DNA from: Qipengyuania gaetbuli
GTDB lineage: Bacteria; Pseudomonadota; Alphaproteobacteria; Sphingomonadales; Sphingomonadaceae
Direction of reading: 5' to 3'
Assembly: GCF_020524765.1 (NCBI RefSeq)
Contig: NZ_JAIVLR010000001.1
Coordinates: 62,001-126,000 of the forward strand
Length of the DNA: 64,000 bases
This document shows positions 1 through 8,475 of this stretch, piece by piece. Every line of letters begins with the position of its first letter. Position 1 is the first letter of the stretch. The position numbers and the translations under genes are program-made. The notes beneath the pieces were generated by a model that worked only from the letters and a program-made list of their open reading frames with translations, searched no databases and was not told the DNA's origin.

Positions 1-2
1 CG

Positions 3-299
3 GGCACCTCGCTCGGCTCGGGCGTCGCCTCCTATTACGGCAAGCGTTTCCATGGCCGCCGCACCGCCAGCGGAGAACGGTTCGACATGAACGGCTACAC
101 CGCCGCGCACCGCACCCTGCCCTTCGGCAGCCGCGTTTCGGTGACCAACCCGCGCACCGGCAAGTCGGTGGTGGTCCGCATCAACGACCGCGGTCCCTTC
201 CACGGCGGCCGCACAATCGACCTGTCGCGCGCCGCGGCAGAGGAGATCGGCATCGTCAACCGCGGCCACGGCGAAGTGGAACTGGCGCTGCTCGACTGA
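3..299 (+). CDS. rlpA: RlpA-like septal ring lytic transglycosylase, C-terminal part (partial)
   Basis: The frame is open from the window edge, so the start and any signal peptide lie outside. The visible 98 residues are a double-psi beta-barrel domain of the RlpA/expansin type: an opening [17 protein letters not shown] stretch, then [19 protein letters not shown], then the diagnostic INDRGPF with its catalytic-type Asp, and [14 protein letters not shown]. RlpA proteins act in the periplasm or outer membrane on peptidoglycan stripped of stem peptides during septation. There is no SPOR domain after the barrel. It stops 23 bp before the converging gene on the minus strand. The family is clear. 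The exact gene name is less so, because the N-terminal half is missing. Confidence 0.85.
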   Translation, partial: GTSLGSGVASYYGKRFHGRRTASGERFDMNGYTAAHRTLPFGSRVSVTNPRTGKSVVVRINDRGPFHGGRTIDLSRAAAEEIGIVNRGHGEVELALLD

Positions 300-321
300 G
301 CGGGCGCCCTACTCCCCTCCC

Positions 322-1128
322 TCACTCTCCGCCCCCGCCCGCAGCGTGCAGCGCCGCCGCCAGCTCCTCGTCGGTGGTGAGCAGCCACCATTCGGGCAAG
401 CCCGCCTCGTAGGCCTCCATCTGCACCGCCTCCACCTCGTGGCGGTCGAGCTCCCACCCGGCGAGCTGGGCAAAGCTCTCCACGCCAGCGGGCCGCGCGT
501 CGTAGAACCGCTCGAGCCGGTTGCCGAACCACTGGCAATCGGCCTGCGTCAGCTTGGCCTCGGGATCGTCGCATTGCCCTCCGCACTTCCTACAGGGTGG
601 AACGGATGGAACAGGGTCCTGGGGAGAATTTCCGGCGGCCTCCGCAGCACCGGCAGCATCGGCACCGGGCCGGTCTTCCAGCGCGCACCCTTCGCGCAAG
701 GCCTCGATATCCCCGTCGAGCGTGGCGAGCGCCGCGACCACCTCGGGCCGCTCCTCCAACTGGTCGAGCCGCGCCAGGTGCGCGAGCAGCAGGCGGCTGT
801 CATAGCGCCGCCGCCGCGCGACCTCCTCGCCGTGGTAGAACACTGCCTCCTCCACCCCCTCGATCGCCCGCTCCGCCAGCGTAGCCTCCGCATGCGCGCG
901 CGCCGCGAGCAGCGCCGCATCCCACGCCCGCGCGAGCGCCGGAGAGGCCCGCCGCTGGCGATAGGCTGTCTGCGCCGAGACCCGCGCCGCGCGGCACGCG
1001 AGCCGGACATTGCCGAATAGTTGGAGACTGGCGAGAAACTCGGCCTGCCGCGCGGGCGAGAAGACGGTGTGCCCCTCCCCGTGCGGGCCGGCGGTGGGAG
1101 CGGGTTCAATCGGGACGAGAGCGTTCAT
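322..1128 (-). CDS. HTH / phage-terminase-small-subunit-like protein (paralogue of the gene at 60615)
   Basis: This is a 268-residue protein with no function I can name with certainty. Residues about 24-75 look like a terminase-small-subunit or Hin-type helix-turn-helix: a helix (ARQAEFLASLQLFGNVRLAC), then RVSAQTAYRQRRASP and a following AWDAALLAARAHAE helix. A C-x2-C-x3-C cluster at residues 179-186 could bind metal. The C-terminus is acidic and ends in Gly-rich sequence. It shares its layout (HTH, AWDAAL helix, basic/hydrophobic helix) with the protein encoded at 60615-61316. It has host-like high GC and lies directly beside an AT-rich cassette. No other phage genes are nearby, so this is not an active prophage. 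The start ATG lies behind a GAGG ribosome site that sits inside an inverted repeat. Confidence 0.6.
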   Translation of the reverse strand: MNALVPIEPAPTAGPHGEGHTVFSPARQAEFLASLQLFGNVRLACRAARVSAQTAYRQRRASPALARAWDAALLAARAHAEATLAERAIEGVEEAVFYHGEEVARRRRYDSRLLLAHLARLDQLEERPEVVAALATLDGDIEALREGCALEDRPGADAAGAAEAAGNSPQDPVPSVPPCRKCGGQCDDPEAKLTQADCQWFGNRLERFYDARPAGVESFAQLAGWELDRHEVEAVQMEAYEAGLPEWWLLTTDEELAAALHAAGGGGE

Positions 1129-1155
1129 GGTTCACCTCATGAAGTGGAGTGAACC
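1129..1155 (-). promoter_or_regulatory. Inverted repeat covering the ribosome-binding region of the 322-1128 gene
   Basis: Perfect 7-bp arms (GGTTCAC and GTGAACC) are separated by 13 bases. They abut the ATG at 1128 on the minus strand. The presumed Shine-Dalgarno GAGG overlaps the start-proximal arm. The sequence could be a protein operator for autoregulation or an RNA hairpin that masks the ribosome site. Only the repeat itself is observed. Confidence 0.45.
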
Positions 1156-1271
1156 GGGTTAGTTATACGGGGATTGGGGAGTAGGACAGGTAGATCATAA
1201 TCAGAGCCTAGGAACTTCCGGCCAGTTCTGTCACCCATTGCAAATCACAAGAATCATTCTACGTTCATGGT

Positions 1272-1709
1272 GTGTTCCGCGAGGTTTCGGTGCCTAAGTC
1301 CCTGATAGTCATAACAGCAATCATTCTCCTGCTTCTGGGTGCCGCCTTGATGTACGCCATTGAGGCAGCCTCAGGCTTAACCTTCACTCGCACGCAGAAT
1401 CTAACACCAGCCGAATTCATCACCATCGTCCTCTCCGCGTTGGGCGTCATCCTTGCCGCGATGACACTGATGATTGGTGCACTAGCGATAATTGGCTGGA
1501 ACAGCATTCAATCGCGTGTCGAACGAAAAGTTGATGAATCTTCAGAGGATTATCTGAAGCGCCGATTTAGCGATGATGATGAGGAATATCAGCAATTTGT
1601 CGAAGACATCAAAGAGGACGTAAGGGTTCGCTTGCTCGCCTTTACAAGGCAGTTCCAACGCGAGATCGACGAAGAAGATGAGCGTGAGCAAGGCGACCCA
1701 GACGCATGA
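1272..1709 (+). CDS. Two-helix membrane protein with charged C-terminal tail (first gene of the AT-rich cassette)
   Basis: The protein has up to 145 residues. Two hydrophobic segments (about residues 9-31 and 49-74) are followed by a strongly charged, coiled-coil-prone cytoplasmic tail rich in Glu, Asp and Arg. The GTG at 1272 gives the longest frame. A GTG at 1290 preceded by GAGG at 5 bases is the better ribosome-site match and would start at VPKSLIV. The stop overlaps the next gene's start by 4 bases (ATGA), so the two are translationally coupled. I recognise no named family. Position and topology suggest a membrane anchor or membrane-acting effector for the two genes that follow; that is inference. 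Base composition is clearly AT-richer than the surrounding genome. Confidence 0.65.
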   Translation: MFREVSVPKSLIVITAIILLLLGAALMYAIEAASGLTFTRTQNLTPAEFITIVLSALGVILAAMTLMIGALAIIGWNSIQSRVERKVDESSEDYLKRRFSDDDEEYQQFVEDIKEDVRVRLLAFTRQFQREIDEEDEREQGDPDA

Positions 1710-2185
1710 TCATTCCATCAAAATTCATACCGATTATCGACAAGTATACAGCTGAGGCGCCGGTCAACTTGGGAGGCTTGGCATCGGAACTCGGCCTGGA
1801 AGTGTACCAGTCTACCTTAGAGCCAAAGATCTCTGGATTGATCGAACCATCAAATACGGCCCCGTCGGGTTTCTTAATTAAACTGAACCGCCATGATCCC
1901 ATTGTACGTCAGCGCTTCACGCTGGCGCACGAAATTGCACATTTCCTCTTGCATCGGTTTGATATTGGCCGAGGGGTCGTTGATGACACACTCTATCGAT
2001 CCAACTTGAGCGACCGCAAAGAAGTTGAGGCTAATAAGCTTGCAGCTCGGTTGATCATGCCGATGAGAAAAATTCGCGAAGAAATGAGTCAACTTGAGCA
2101 TTTGACAGAGGATCAGATCGTCGAACATCTTGCTAAGAAATTCAAAGTCTCGCAAGAAGCAATGAGAATTAAGATAGGCCTCTAA
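1706..2185 (+). CDS. ImmA/IrrE family metallopeptidase
   Basis: The protein has 159 residues. The zinc-peptidase core is plain: FTLAHEIAHFLLH gives HExxH at residues 75-79, and the downstream EVEANKLAARLIMP (about 106-119) supplies the third ligand typical of the COG2856/ImmA-IrrE group. Known members cleave partner regulators: ImmA cleaves the ICEBs1 repressor ImmR, and IrrE/PprI cleaves DdrO. They commonly sit with toxins or defence genes. There is no helix-turn-helix fused to it and no XRE repressor gene next to it, so its substrate is probably one of its two cassette partners or a host protein. It overlaps the upstream membrane gene by 4 bases and ends 2 bases before the next ATG. Confidence 0.9.
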   Translation: MIIPSKFIPIIDKYTAEAPVNLGGLASELGLEVYQSTLEPKISGLIEPSNTAPSGFLIKLNRHDPIVRQRFTLAHEIAHFLLHRFDIGRGVVDDTLYRSNLSDRKEVEANKLAARLIMPMRKIREEMSQLEHLTEDQIVEHLAKKFKVSQEAMRIKIGL

Positions 2186-2187
2186 AT

Positions 2188-3249
2188 ATGTTCCAAGGGC
2201 TCGACTACGTACCTCTGCTTCACGCTAGGCTTGCTGAGATACGCGCGCTTGAGGGTTTAGAGGACGTCACAAAACGTCGTATCTTTCCGATCGTGCGGGT
2301 TCGACCTTGGTTTAATGCCCGTTCTATTGATCGGGCCTATGAGGTTATCGAGGAAGCAATTGGAGAGGGAAATTACGGGTTTGATCTAGATTCGACAAAG
2401 TTTGACCCTGCTAGTGAGCGGCCGTCGATGATCGAGTTTGCTCGCCTTTTCGACCCGGACCACGGGTACGAAAACTATTATGATACCGTTTTTCAAGGCC
2501 AATATCGGATTCCGGTATATCGCGGACTCGCCGACCCCGATCCGCAAATCGCTTTCCAGCTAGAACATGTTGCCAGAATTGGCCGTGGTCTGATTGTTCG
2601 GGTCCCGATTACATCTCCCGGCGCTTATCTTGCGATCTGTGAGCAGTGCCTGGAATTAGGCATCAATAACACAGCCTTCGTGTTCGACGCGGGTTGGCGA
2701 CAAGATGTTTTGGAGCAATCCGGCGTCACCGTCGGGCTGGTGAACTCTTTGTTCGATATAACGGATCAATTTGAAGTCTCTGTAGCAGCCAGCTCATTTC
2801 CTGACCAATTTCAAGACATGGGCGAGCGCGCGAGCCGCCCCATCCGAGAGGTTGAATTTTTCGACACAGTCCGTGGTCAGGTCAATAGGGGCAATTTCAC
2901 TTACGGTGATTGGGGAAGCACGAGATCACCGACTGAGGGTGGTTTTGCCAGAGTACGGCCACGCATAGATATGGCCGACGTGTTCAATTGGACCTTTTGG
3001 CGAAGCGACGGCGAAGAAACCTATGAAGAAATCTGTCAAAGGGTTGTTGCGGATCAACTTTGGGACGGTAATCTCGACGCTTGGGGTAAATTCCTGATCC
3101 AGTCGACCGCCGATCAGAACGGAACTATCATCAAATCACCTGTGATGGCTGCAGCAGCTCGTGTGAACCTTCATTTGATTGCGCAAGCCCATAAGAACGA
3201 TCCTGAAGGCTATCAGACGCCAGACACGCCTGTTGGTGATCAGTTCTAA
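2188..3249 (+). CDS. Beta-family protein (phage T4 beta-protein-like)
   Basis: The protein has 353 residues. It resembles the family named after the phage T4 'beta' protein (Pfam Beta_protein). Features are an opening YVPLLHARLAEIRALEGL, then RRIFPIVRVRP (P-I/L-x-x-R-P at the end of a strand) and a predicted alpha/beta barrel-like alternation. An aromatic C-terminal region carries FARVRPRIDMADVFNWTFWR. No catalytic residues are established for the family that I can point to. Members are found in phages and in accessory islands beside DNA-binding or ImmA/IrrE genes. Here it is the last gene of a tight three-gene unit, starts 2 bases after the peptidase stop, and ends 5 bases from the convergent uvrA stop. 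Codon use is AT-rich, unlike uvrA. Function is unknown; an anti-phage role is inference. Confidence 0.7.
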   Translation: MFQGLDYVPLLHARLAEIRALEGLEDVTKRRIFPIVRVRPWFNARSIDRAYEVIEEAIGEGNYGFDLDSTKFDPASERPSMIEFARLFDPDHGYENYYDTVFQGQYRIPVYRGLADPDPQIAFQLEHVARIGRGLIVRVPITSPGAYLAICEQCLELGINNTAFVFDAGWRQDVLEQSGVTVGLVNSLFDITDQFEVSVAASSFPDQFQDMGERASRPIREVEFFDTVRGQVNRGNFTYGDWGSTRSPTEGGFARVRPRIDMADVFNWTFWRSDGEETYEEICQRVVADQLWDGNLDAWGKFLIQSTADQNGTIIKSPVMAAAARVNLHLIAQAHKNDPEGYQTPDTPVGDQF

Positions 3250-3254
3250 CCGAT

Positions 3255-6170
3255 CTACTCCGCCGCCTCCCGCTGCCTCTCGAGCATCGGCTTGAGGTAC
3301 TGCCCCGTATAGCTCTCCGGCACCTCCGCCACGTCCTCCGGCGTGCCCTGCGCGACGATCTTGCCGCCGCGCACGCCGCCGCCGGGGCCGAGGTCGAGGA
3401 TGTGGTCGGCGGTCTTGATGACGTCGAGATTGTGCTCGATCACCACCACGCTGTTGCCCTGGTCCACCAGCCGGTGGAGCACTTCGAGGAGCTTGCGGAC
3501 ATCCTCGAAATGGAGGCCCGTCGTGGGCTCGTCGAGGATGTAGAGCGTCTGTCCGGTGCTGCGCTTCGACAGCTCCTTGGCCAGCTTCACCCGCTGCGCC
3601 TCGCCGCCTGACAGCGTGGTCGCCTGCTGGCCGACCTTGACGTAGCCCAGCCCCACCTCGTTCAGCATGTGCATCTTGTCGCGGATCGGGGGGACGGCCT
3701 TGAAGAACTCCTCCGCATCCTCGATCGTCATGTCGAGCACGTCGGCGATGGAGTGGCCCTTGAACTTCACCTCCAGTGTTTCGCGGTTGTAGCGCTTGCC
3801 GCCGCATTCCTCGCAGGTGACGTAGACGTCGGGCAGGAAGTGCATCTCGATCTTGATCAGGCCGTCGCCCTGGCACGCCTCGCACCGGCCGCCCTTGACG
3901 TTGAAGCTGAAGCGCCCCGGCTTGTAGCCGCGCGCCTGCGCTTCGGGCAGGCCGGCGAACCAGTCGCGGATCTGGGTGAAGGCGCCGGTGTAGGTCGCCG
4001 GGTTGGAGCGCGGGGTGCGGCCGATGGGCGACTGGTCGATCTCGATCACCTTGTCGCAATATTCGAGGCCGGTGACCTTGTCGTGCGCGCCCGCGACCAC
4101 GCGTGCGCCGTTGAGCGTGCGCGCCGCAGAGGCGTAGAGCGTGTCGATCGTGAAGGACGACTTGCCGCTGCCCGATACGCCGGTGATGCAGGTGAAGGTG
4201 CCAAGCGGCAGGCTGGCGGTCACGTCCTGCAGATTGTTCGCCCGCGCGCCGTGGACGGTCAGCTGGTGGCCGTTGCCCTTGCGGCGGACGGCGGGGACGG
4301 TGATCTCGCGCGTGCCGTTGAGATAGGCGGCGGTGAGCGAGGTCTTGGACTTGAGCACCTGTTTAAGCGTGCCCTGCGCCACCACCTCGCCCCCGTGGAC
4401 GCCCGCGCCCGGGCCGAGGTCGACCACGTGGTCGGCGGCGCGGATCGCGTCCTCGTCATGTTCGACCACGATGACCGTGTTGCCGAGATCGCGCAGGCGC
4501 TTCAGCGTTTCCAGCAGCCGGTCGTTGTCGCGCTGGTGGAGGCCGATGCTGGGCTCGTCGAGCACGTAGAGCACGCCCGACAGGCCGCTGCCGATCTGGC
4601 TGGCGAGGCGGATGCGCTGGCTCTCCCCGCCCGACAGCGTGCCGCTGGTTCGGTCGAGGTTGAGGTAGTCGAGCCCGACATTGTCGAGGAAGCCCAGCCG
4701 CTCGTTGATTTCCTTCAGGATGGCCTGCGCGATCTGGCGCTGCGTGTCGTTCAGCTGCTCGGGCAGCGCGAGGAACCACTTCTTCGCATCGGCGACACTC
4801 ATCTTGGTGGGCGTGGCGATGTCGGTCGCGGCGATCTTCACGCTGAGCGCCTTTTCGTTGAGGCGCTTGCCGTGGCAGGTCTCGCACGGCTGGGCGGTCT
4901 GGAACTTGGCCAGCTCCTCGCGCATCCAGGCACTTTCTGTCTGCAGCATGCGGCGGTTGAGGTTGCCGATCACGCCCTCGAAAGGCTTGCGCACGGTGTA
5001 TTCCTTGCGCCCGTCCTTGAAGGTGAGCGGGATGGCCCGGCCGCGGGTGCCGTAGAGGATGATGTCGCGGATCTCGCGGTCGAAATCCTCCCACGGAGTT
5101 TCGAGGCTGAACTCGTATTCCTTCGCGAGGGATGCGAGGACCTGCATGTAATAGGGCGACGGCGGGTTGGACTTGGCCCAGGGCACCACGGCGCCCTTCT
5201 TGAGGCTGAGCGCCTCGTTGGGGACGACCAGCTGCGGGTCGAACAGCTGCTTTTCGCCGATGCCGTCGCAGGTCGGGCAGGCCCCCTGCGGCGCGTTGAA
5301 CGAGAACAGGCGCGGCTCGACCTCCTCGATAGTGAAGCCGGAGACGGGGCAGGAGAACTTCTCGGAAAAGACGATGCGGTTGGCGGGGATGCCCGCGCCC
5401 TTCATCGCGCCGCCACTGTCGGCCTCGCCCTCGCGTCCCGGCACGACGCCGTCGGCGAGATCGACATAGGCCAGCCCCTCGGCCAGCTTCAGCGCCTGTT
5501 CGAAGCTGTCGGCAAGGCGCGTTTCGATGCCTTCCTTCACGGCGAGGCGATCGACCACCACTTCGATGTCGTGCTTGAATTTCTTGTCGAGCGCGGGCGC
5601 GTCCTCGATCGCGTACATCTCGCCGTCGATGCGCACGCGGGTGAAGCCGGCCTTCTGCCACTCGGCCAGTTCCTTGCGGTATTCGCCCTTGCGGCCGCGC
5701 ACCACGGGGGCGAGCAGGTAGAGCCGGGTGCCTTCGGGCAGCGCCATGACGCGGTCGACCATGTTGGAGACGGTCTGCGCCTCGATCGGCAGGCCGGTGG
5801 CGGGCGAATAGGGCACGCCGACGCGCGCCCACAGCAGGCGCATGTAGTCGTAGATCTCGGTCACCGTCGCCACGGTCGAGCGCGGATTGCGGCTGGTGGT
5901 CTTCTGTTCGATGCTGATGGCGGGGCTGAGGCCGTCGATATGCTCGACATCGGGCTTCTGCATCATCTCGAGGAACTGGCGCGCATAGGCACTCAGGCTC
6001 TCGACATAGCGTCGCTGCCCTTCGGCATAGATCGTGTCGAACGCCAGGCTCGACTTGCCCGAGCCCGACAGGCCGGTGATCACGATCAGGCTGTCCCTCG
6101 GCAGGTCGATATCGACGCCCTTGAGGTTGTGTTCACGCGCGCCGCGTACCGAGATTTGCGTAAGTGCCAT
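3255..6170 (-). CDS. uvrA: Excinuclease ABC subunit A
   Basis: UvrA is the damage-sensing ATPase of nucleotide excision repair, loading UvrB on distorted DNA. At 971 residues it has the full usual length. It has two ABC ATPase halves: Walker [10 protein letters not shown] near residues 33-41 and GVSGSGKSS in the second half, signatures [12 protein letters not shown] and [12 protein letters not shown], and Walker B segments [12 protein letters not shown] and [12 protein letters not shown]. It also has zinc-finger cysteines (CPTC, CEAC, CEEC). The start ATG is followed by [17 protein letters not shown], the standard N-terminus. A LexA-type box and a promoter -35 lie immediately upstream, so it is a probable SOS gene. 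The 3' end nearly touches the foreign cassette. Confidence 0.98.
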   Translation of the reverse strand: MALTQISVRGAREHNLKGVDIDLPRDSLIVITGLSGSGKSSLAFDTIYAEGQRRYVESLSAYARQFLEMMQKPDVEHIDGLSPAISIEQKTTSRNPRSTVATVTEIYDYMRLLWARVGVPYSPATGLPIEAQTVSNMVDRVMALPEGTRLYLLAPVVRGRKGEYRKELAEWQKAGFTRVRIDGEMYAIEDAPALDKKFKHDIEVVVDRLAVKEGIETRLADSFEQALKLAEGLAYVDLADGVVPGREGEADSGGAMKGAGIPANRIVFSEKFSCPVSGFTIEEVEPRLFSFNAPQGACPTCDGIGEKQLFDPQLVVPNEALSLKKGAVVPWAKSNPPSPYYMQVLASLAKEYEFSLETPWEDFDREIRDIILYGTRGRAIPLTFKDGRKEYTVRKPFEGVIGNLNRRMLQTESAWMREELAKFQTAQPCETCHGKRLNEKALSVKIAATDIATPTKMSVADAKKWFLALPEQLNDTQRQIAQAILKEINERLGFLDNVGLDYLNLDRTSGTLSGGESQRIRLASQIGSGLSGVLYVLDEPSIGLHQRDNDRLLETLKRLRDLGNTVIVVEHDEDAIRAADHVVDLGPGAGVHGGEVVAQGTLKQVLKSKTSLTAAYLNGTREITVPAVRRKGNGHQLTVHGARANNLQDVTASLPLGTFTCITGVSGSGKSSFTIDTLYASAARTLNGARVVAGAHDKVTGLEYCDKVIEIDQSPIGRTPRSNPATYTGAFTQIRDWFAGLPEAQARGYKPGRFSFNVKGGRCEACQGDGLIKIEMHFLPDVYVTCEECGGKRYNRETLEVKFKGHSIADVLDMTIEDAEEFFKAVPPIRDKMHMLNEVGLGYVKVGQQATTLSGGEAQRVKLAKELSKRSTGQTLYILDEPTTGLHFEDVRKLLEVLHRLVDQGNSVVVIEHNLDVIKTADHILDLGPGGGVRGGKIVAQGTPEDVAEVPESYTGQYLKPMLERQREAAE

Positions 6171-6178
6171 GGGGAGAG

Positions 6179-6207
6179 CGTGTTCCCGAATTGTTCGCTT
6201 TGGTCAA
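6179..6207 (-). promoter_or_regulatory. uvrA promoter with LexA box (GTTC-N7-GTTC)
   Basis: Positions 6182-6196 read GTTCCCGAATTGTTC on the plus strand, an exact direct repeat GTTC-N7-GTTC, the consensus LexA site of alphaproteobacteria. On the minus strand a TTGACC -35 (6202-6207) lies 17 bases before a weak -10 (AACACG, 6179-6184). The LexA box therefore fills the spacer and reaches the -10, a position suited to repression. The box ends 12 bases before the uvrA ATG, so the leader would be very short. Confidence 0.75.
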
Positions 6208-6339
6208 GAGGGCCGCGTTCCGCATGGAGCGCCCTGCAACAGGGAGCGGACGAGCGGCGCGAGAGTTCCAGCGATGTGGGAAAGGCGGACGCGAATGCAA
6301 GCGCGGGACCCCGATGGCGCTTCGGTGCGTTCTCCCGCC

Positions 6340-7317
6340 ATGTCCGTCAAGTTGCGCCACGCCGGGTTTCCCGCCCTACTCTCAATGGCTTGGCTTGGCG
6401 CCTGCTCCGGACCCGCGGCAGACCAGCCAGCCGCGACCCAAACCGAAAGCTCGTCGACCTGGCCGGGCGATCCGGTCACTTCGCTGGAGGATATCGAAGG
6501 CTTCTGGCTGGTACAGAGTTTCGGGGATTTCGAACCCGGCTGGCAGAACGGCACGCCATGGCGCCGCGCCTATGTGCAGGTCGGCAGGGATGGCCTGGCC
6601 TATTCCATCGGCTGCAACCATTCGGGCAATTCTGCCAGCCTGGGTGTAGACGCGGTCCTGCGCGACACGGGTGACGGCTCGCGGCTGCAGACGCTGATGG
6701 GATGCCCGCCCGATTGGGAAGACCGCGACGGGCGCTTCTTCGGGTTTTTCGGTACCAACCCGGAAGTGACCCGACCGGGCGACGACTGGATCATCCTGAC
6801 AAGCGCGGCGGGCGAGCTGGTCCTCGTCCGGCCCGAAGCGTGGCGCCTCGCCAATGCACCCGCACTGTCCGAAGTTACCGGCCGGTGGATCCCCGTCTCG
6901 GCAAACGATTACGACGGCTGGGGACATTCGGGGTTCGGCATCGAGAAGAATGCGGGCGTCATCACAATCGCGCCGCGCCGGATAGTCTGGTCGCAATGCC
7001 CGGAAACGCCCGTTGCCATCAGGTGGGGTGAGGATGCCCGCCTGTCCCGCATTGATGGCGATCCCGGCAATTGCAAGGCGGTCGAACGGGCCAGCGACAA
7101 GGGTGCCTGGGAAGTGATGCGGATGCTCGCCGCCAGCCCTGCTGTCGTCAGGACGGGTCCGCATTCGATCGTGCTGATCGACGGCACGGGCGAGAAGGGG
7201 CGCGAGTTGCACCTCCAGACCGAGGACAGCGTGCTCAACCCTCCCGAGCCGCCTCCCGCACCGCCTGCGCAGCCGAGGCCCCCGCCACCTCCCTCGCCCC
7301 CGCCGATCAGGAAATAG
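6340..7317 (+). CDS. META-domain-like lipoprotein
   Basis: The protein has 325 residues. The chosen ATG gives a lipoprotein signal: MSVKLRHAGF, a short hydrophobic stretch, then a lipobox with the lipid-bearing Cys in LGAC at about residue 20. After it comes an HslJ/META-like module: an opening G-F-W-L-V-Q-S strand, a YSIGCNHSGNSASLG turn (the G-C-N hallmark), then QTLMGCPPDW and RDGRFFGFF, the T-x-M-x-C-P and aromatic pattern of the family. A less similar second half may be a repeat. The C-terminus is a long proline run (PPPPPSPPP), possibly wall-spanning. It is divergent from uvrA with 170 bp between. META proteins are stress-associated envelope proteins; the substrate is unknown. Confidence 0.65.
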   Translation: MSVKLRHAGFPALLSMAWLGACSGPAADQPAATQTESSSTWPGDPVTSLEDIEGFWLVQSFGDFEPGWQNGTPWRRAYVQVGRDGLAYSIGCNHSGNSASLGVDAVLRDTGDGSRLQTLMGCPPDWEDRDGRFFGFFGTNPEVTRPGDDWIILTSAAGELVLVRPEAWRLANAPALSEVTGRWIPVSANDYDGWGHSGFGIEKNAGVITIAPRRIVWSQCPETPVAIRWGEDARLSRIDGDPGNCKAVERASDKGAWEVMRMLAASPAVVRTGPHSIVLIDGTGEKGRELHLQTEDSVLNPPEPPPAPPAQPRPPPPPSPPPIRK

Positions 7318-7346
7318 GGTCCAGATGCCGAATGGAGGTTGGCGAG

Positions 7347-7377
7347 CGGCAAGCCGTGGACCTTTCGCGGCTTGCCG
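7347..7377 (+). repeat. 10-bp hairpin between the META lipoprotein and the lysozyme gene
   Basis: The arms CGGCAAGCCG and CGGCTTGCCG pair perfectly around an 11-base loop. No T-run follows, so a simple intrinsic terminator is not supported. It may be an mRNA-stabilising or regulatory stem between two same-strand genes. Confidence 0.4.
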
Positions 7378-7435
7378 ACCGTTGAGTGACTGTAGCGACA
7401 GCCGACCACCATTCGCAGTTCAGGACCACCACGAG

Positions 7436-8347
7436 ATGACGCAGGAAACCGAGAAGGACCAAGGGGACATGCCACCCCTTCCCTCCAAGCGTCCGTCATC
7501 CGTTGCCAGCCAGCTCCAGAAAGAACGGATCCGCGCGCTGTTCGGCGAATACGACAGGCCGCTCGACAGCGAGAAATGGACCTCGACACCCCACGCCGGA
7601 CAGCAGAAGGGGGCCAGGGGGCTGCTCGCCCGGATCAGGCGTCACCGCGATCACCGTCGGCAACTGAAACGAGCCCGGAAGGCTGCGCAAGCCGCTTTCG
7701 GAGTGAAGCCGCGCCTGTCCACGAGGAAACGGGCGACACTGATGATGGGTGCCGGGGCCATGGGGCTGACCGCTTTTACCGGCCCGCCGATCCAGAACTC
7801 GGGTGACGGGCTCGCGGCGAACACACTGTCGCTCGACGACACGGAGCGAACAATCAGGCTTCCCGCCGCGCTGCTGAAGGCAAGCGACGCGTTCAAGCAG
7901 GCACTGATCGAAGAAGAAGGCGTCCGTTATACCGTCTATCGCGACGTTGCCGGTTACCCCACGGTTGGCGTCGGACATCTCGTGACACCCGGTGACAACC
8001 TCAGGGTTGGCGACCGGATCGACGAGGATCGCGTGCTGGTGCTGCTCGATCGCGACCTGCGGATTGCAGAACAGGGCGTTCGCAAGCTGGTCGGTACGCT
8101 GCCGCTTTACCAGCACGAATTCGATGCGCTGCTTGATCTCGTCTACAACGTGGGCCTCGGCAATGTTTCCGAGAGCGAAAGCCCGCGGCTCAACGAAGCC
8201 ATTCGCGCCGGCGATTACGAGGCCATCGCGGCAGAACTCGAATACACCCGTGCAGCCGGCCAGATCGCCCGCGGGCTGGAGTTCCGTTCCGAACGTCGCG
8301 CACAGATTTTCATGGATGCAAGTTACGACGATCCAAGAGAAATCTGA
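7436..8347 (+). CDS. T4-type lysozyme domain protein (GH24) with long N-terminal region
   Basis: The protein has 303 residues. Residues about 153-300 match phage T4 lysozyme. The catalytic triad spacing is preserved exactly: Glu161 (EEEG), Asp170 (YRDVAGYPT) and Thr176, followed by VGVGHLVTPG and later HEFDALLDLVYNVG. The first 100 residues are charged and lack a signal peptide. A weak hydrophobic patch (residues about 101-116) could be a signal-anchor. Such an arrangement fits a membrane-tethered peptidoglycan muramidase or a domesticated endolysin. ATG 7436 is preferred; ATG 7469 is possible. No holin or other phage gene is adjacent. The genus-level role is unknown. Confidence 0.8.
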   Translation: MTQETEKDQGDMPPLPSKRPSSVASQLQKERIRALFGEYDRPLDSEKWTSTPHAGQQKGARGLLARIRRHRDHRRQLKRARKAAQAAFGVKPRLSTRKRATLMMGAGAMGLTAFTGPPIQNSGDGLAANTLSLDDTERTIRLPAALLKASDAFKQALIEEEGVRYTVYRDVAGYPTVGVGHLVTPGDNLRVGDRIDEDRVLVLLDRDLRIAEQGVRKLVGTLPLYQHEFDALLDLVYNVGLGNVSESESPRLNEAIRAGDYEAIAAELEYTRAAGQIARGLEFRSERRAQIFMDASYDDPREI

Positions 8348-8475
8348 GCAATAATCAGGTTATCATACGGATATTTAGCGACATTTTTTATTATCATTCC
8401 CCATTCATGTGAAACATGCCATAGGCGCCGCCACTTTGCGGGCGAGACAGTCCGGAACAATAACAGGGGGCGCGC

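Noticed and set aside
322-1128. Remnant of a prophage (terminase small subunit)
   Set aside because: Only the HTH-like fold suggests it. There is no large terminase, portal, capsid or integrase near, and GC is host-like. The same holds for 60615-61316.
1706-2185. Classical XRE plus ImmA/IrrE toxin-antitoxin pair
   Set aside because: No helix-turn-helix domain or XRE gene is present in the cassette.
3669-6674. Very long open frame on the plus strand across uvrA
   Set aside because: It is antisense to a full-length uvrA with all motifs, and its translation is rich in Ala, Val, Leu, Arg and Gly as expected for the shadow of a GC-rich gene. It has no domain.
7347-7377. Terminator for the META lipoprotein gene
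   Set aside because: The stem is perfect, but no T-run follows it on either strand.
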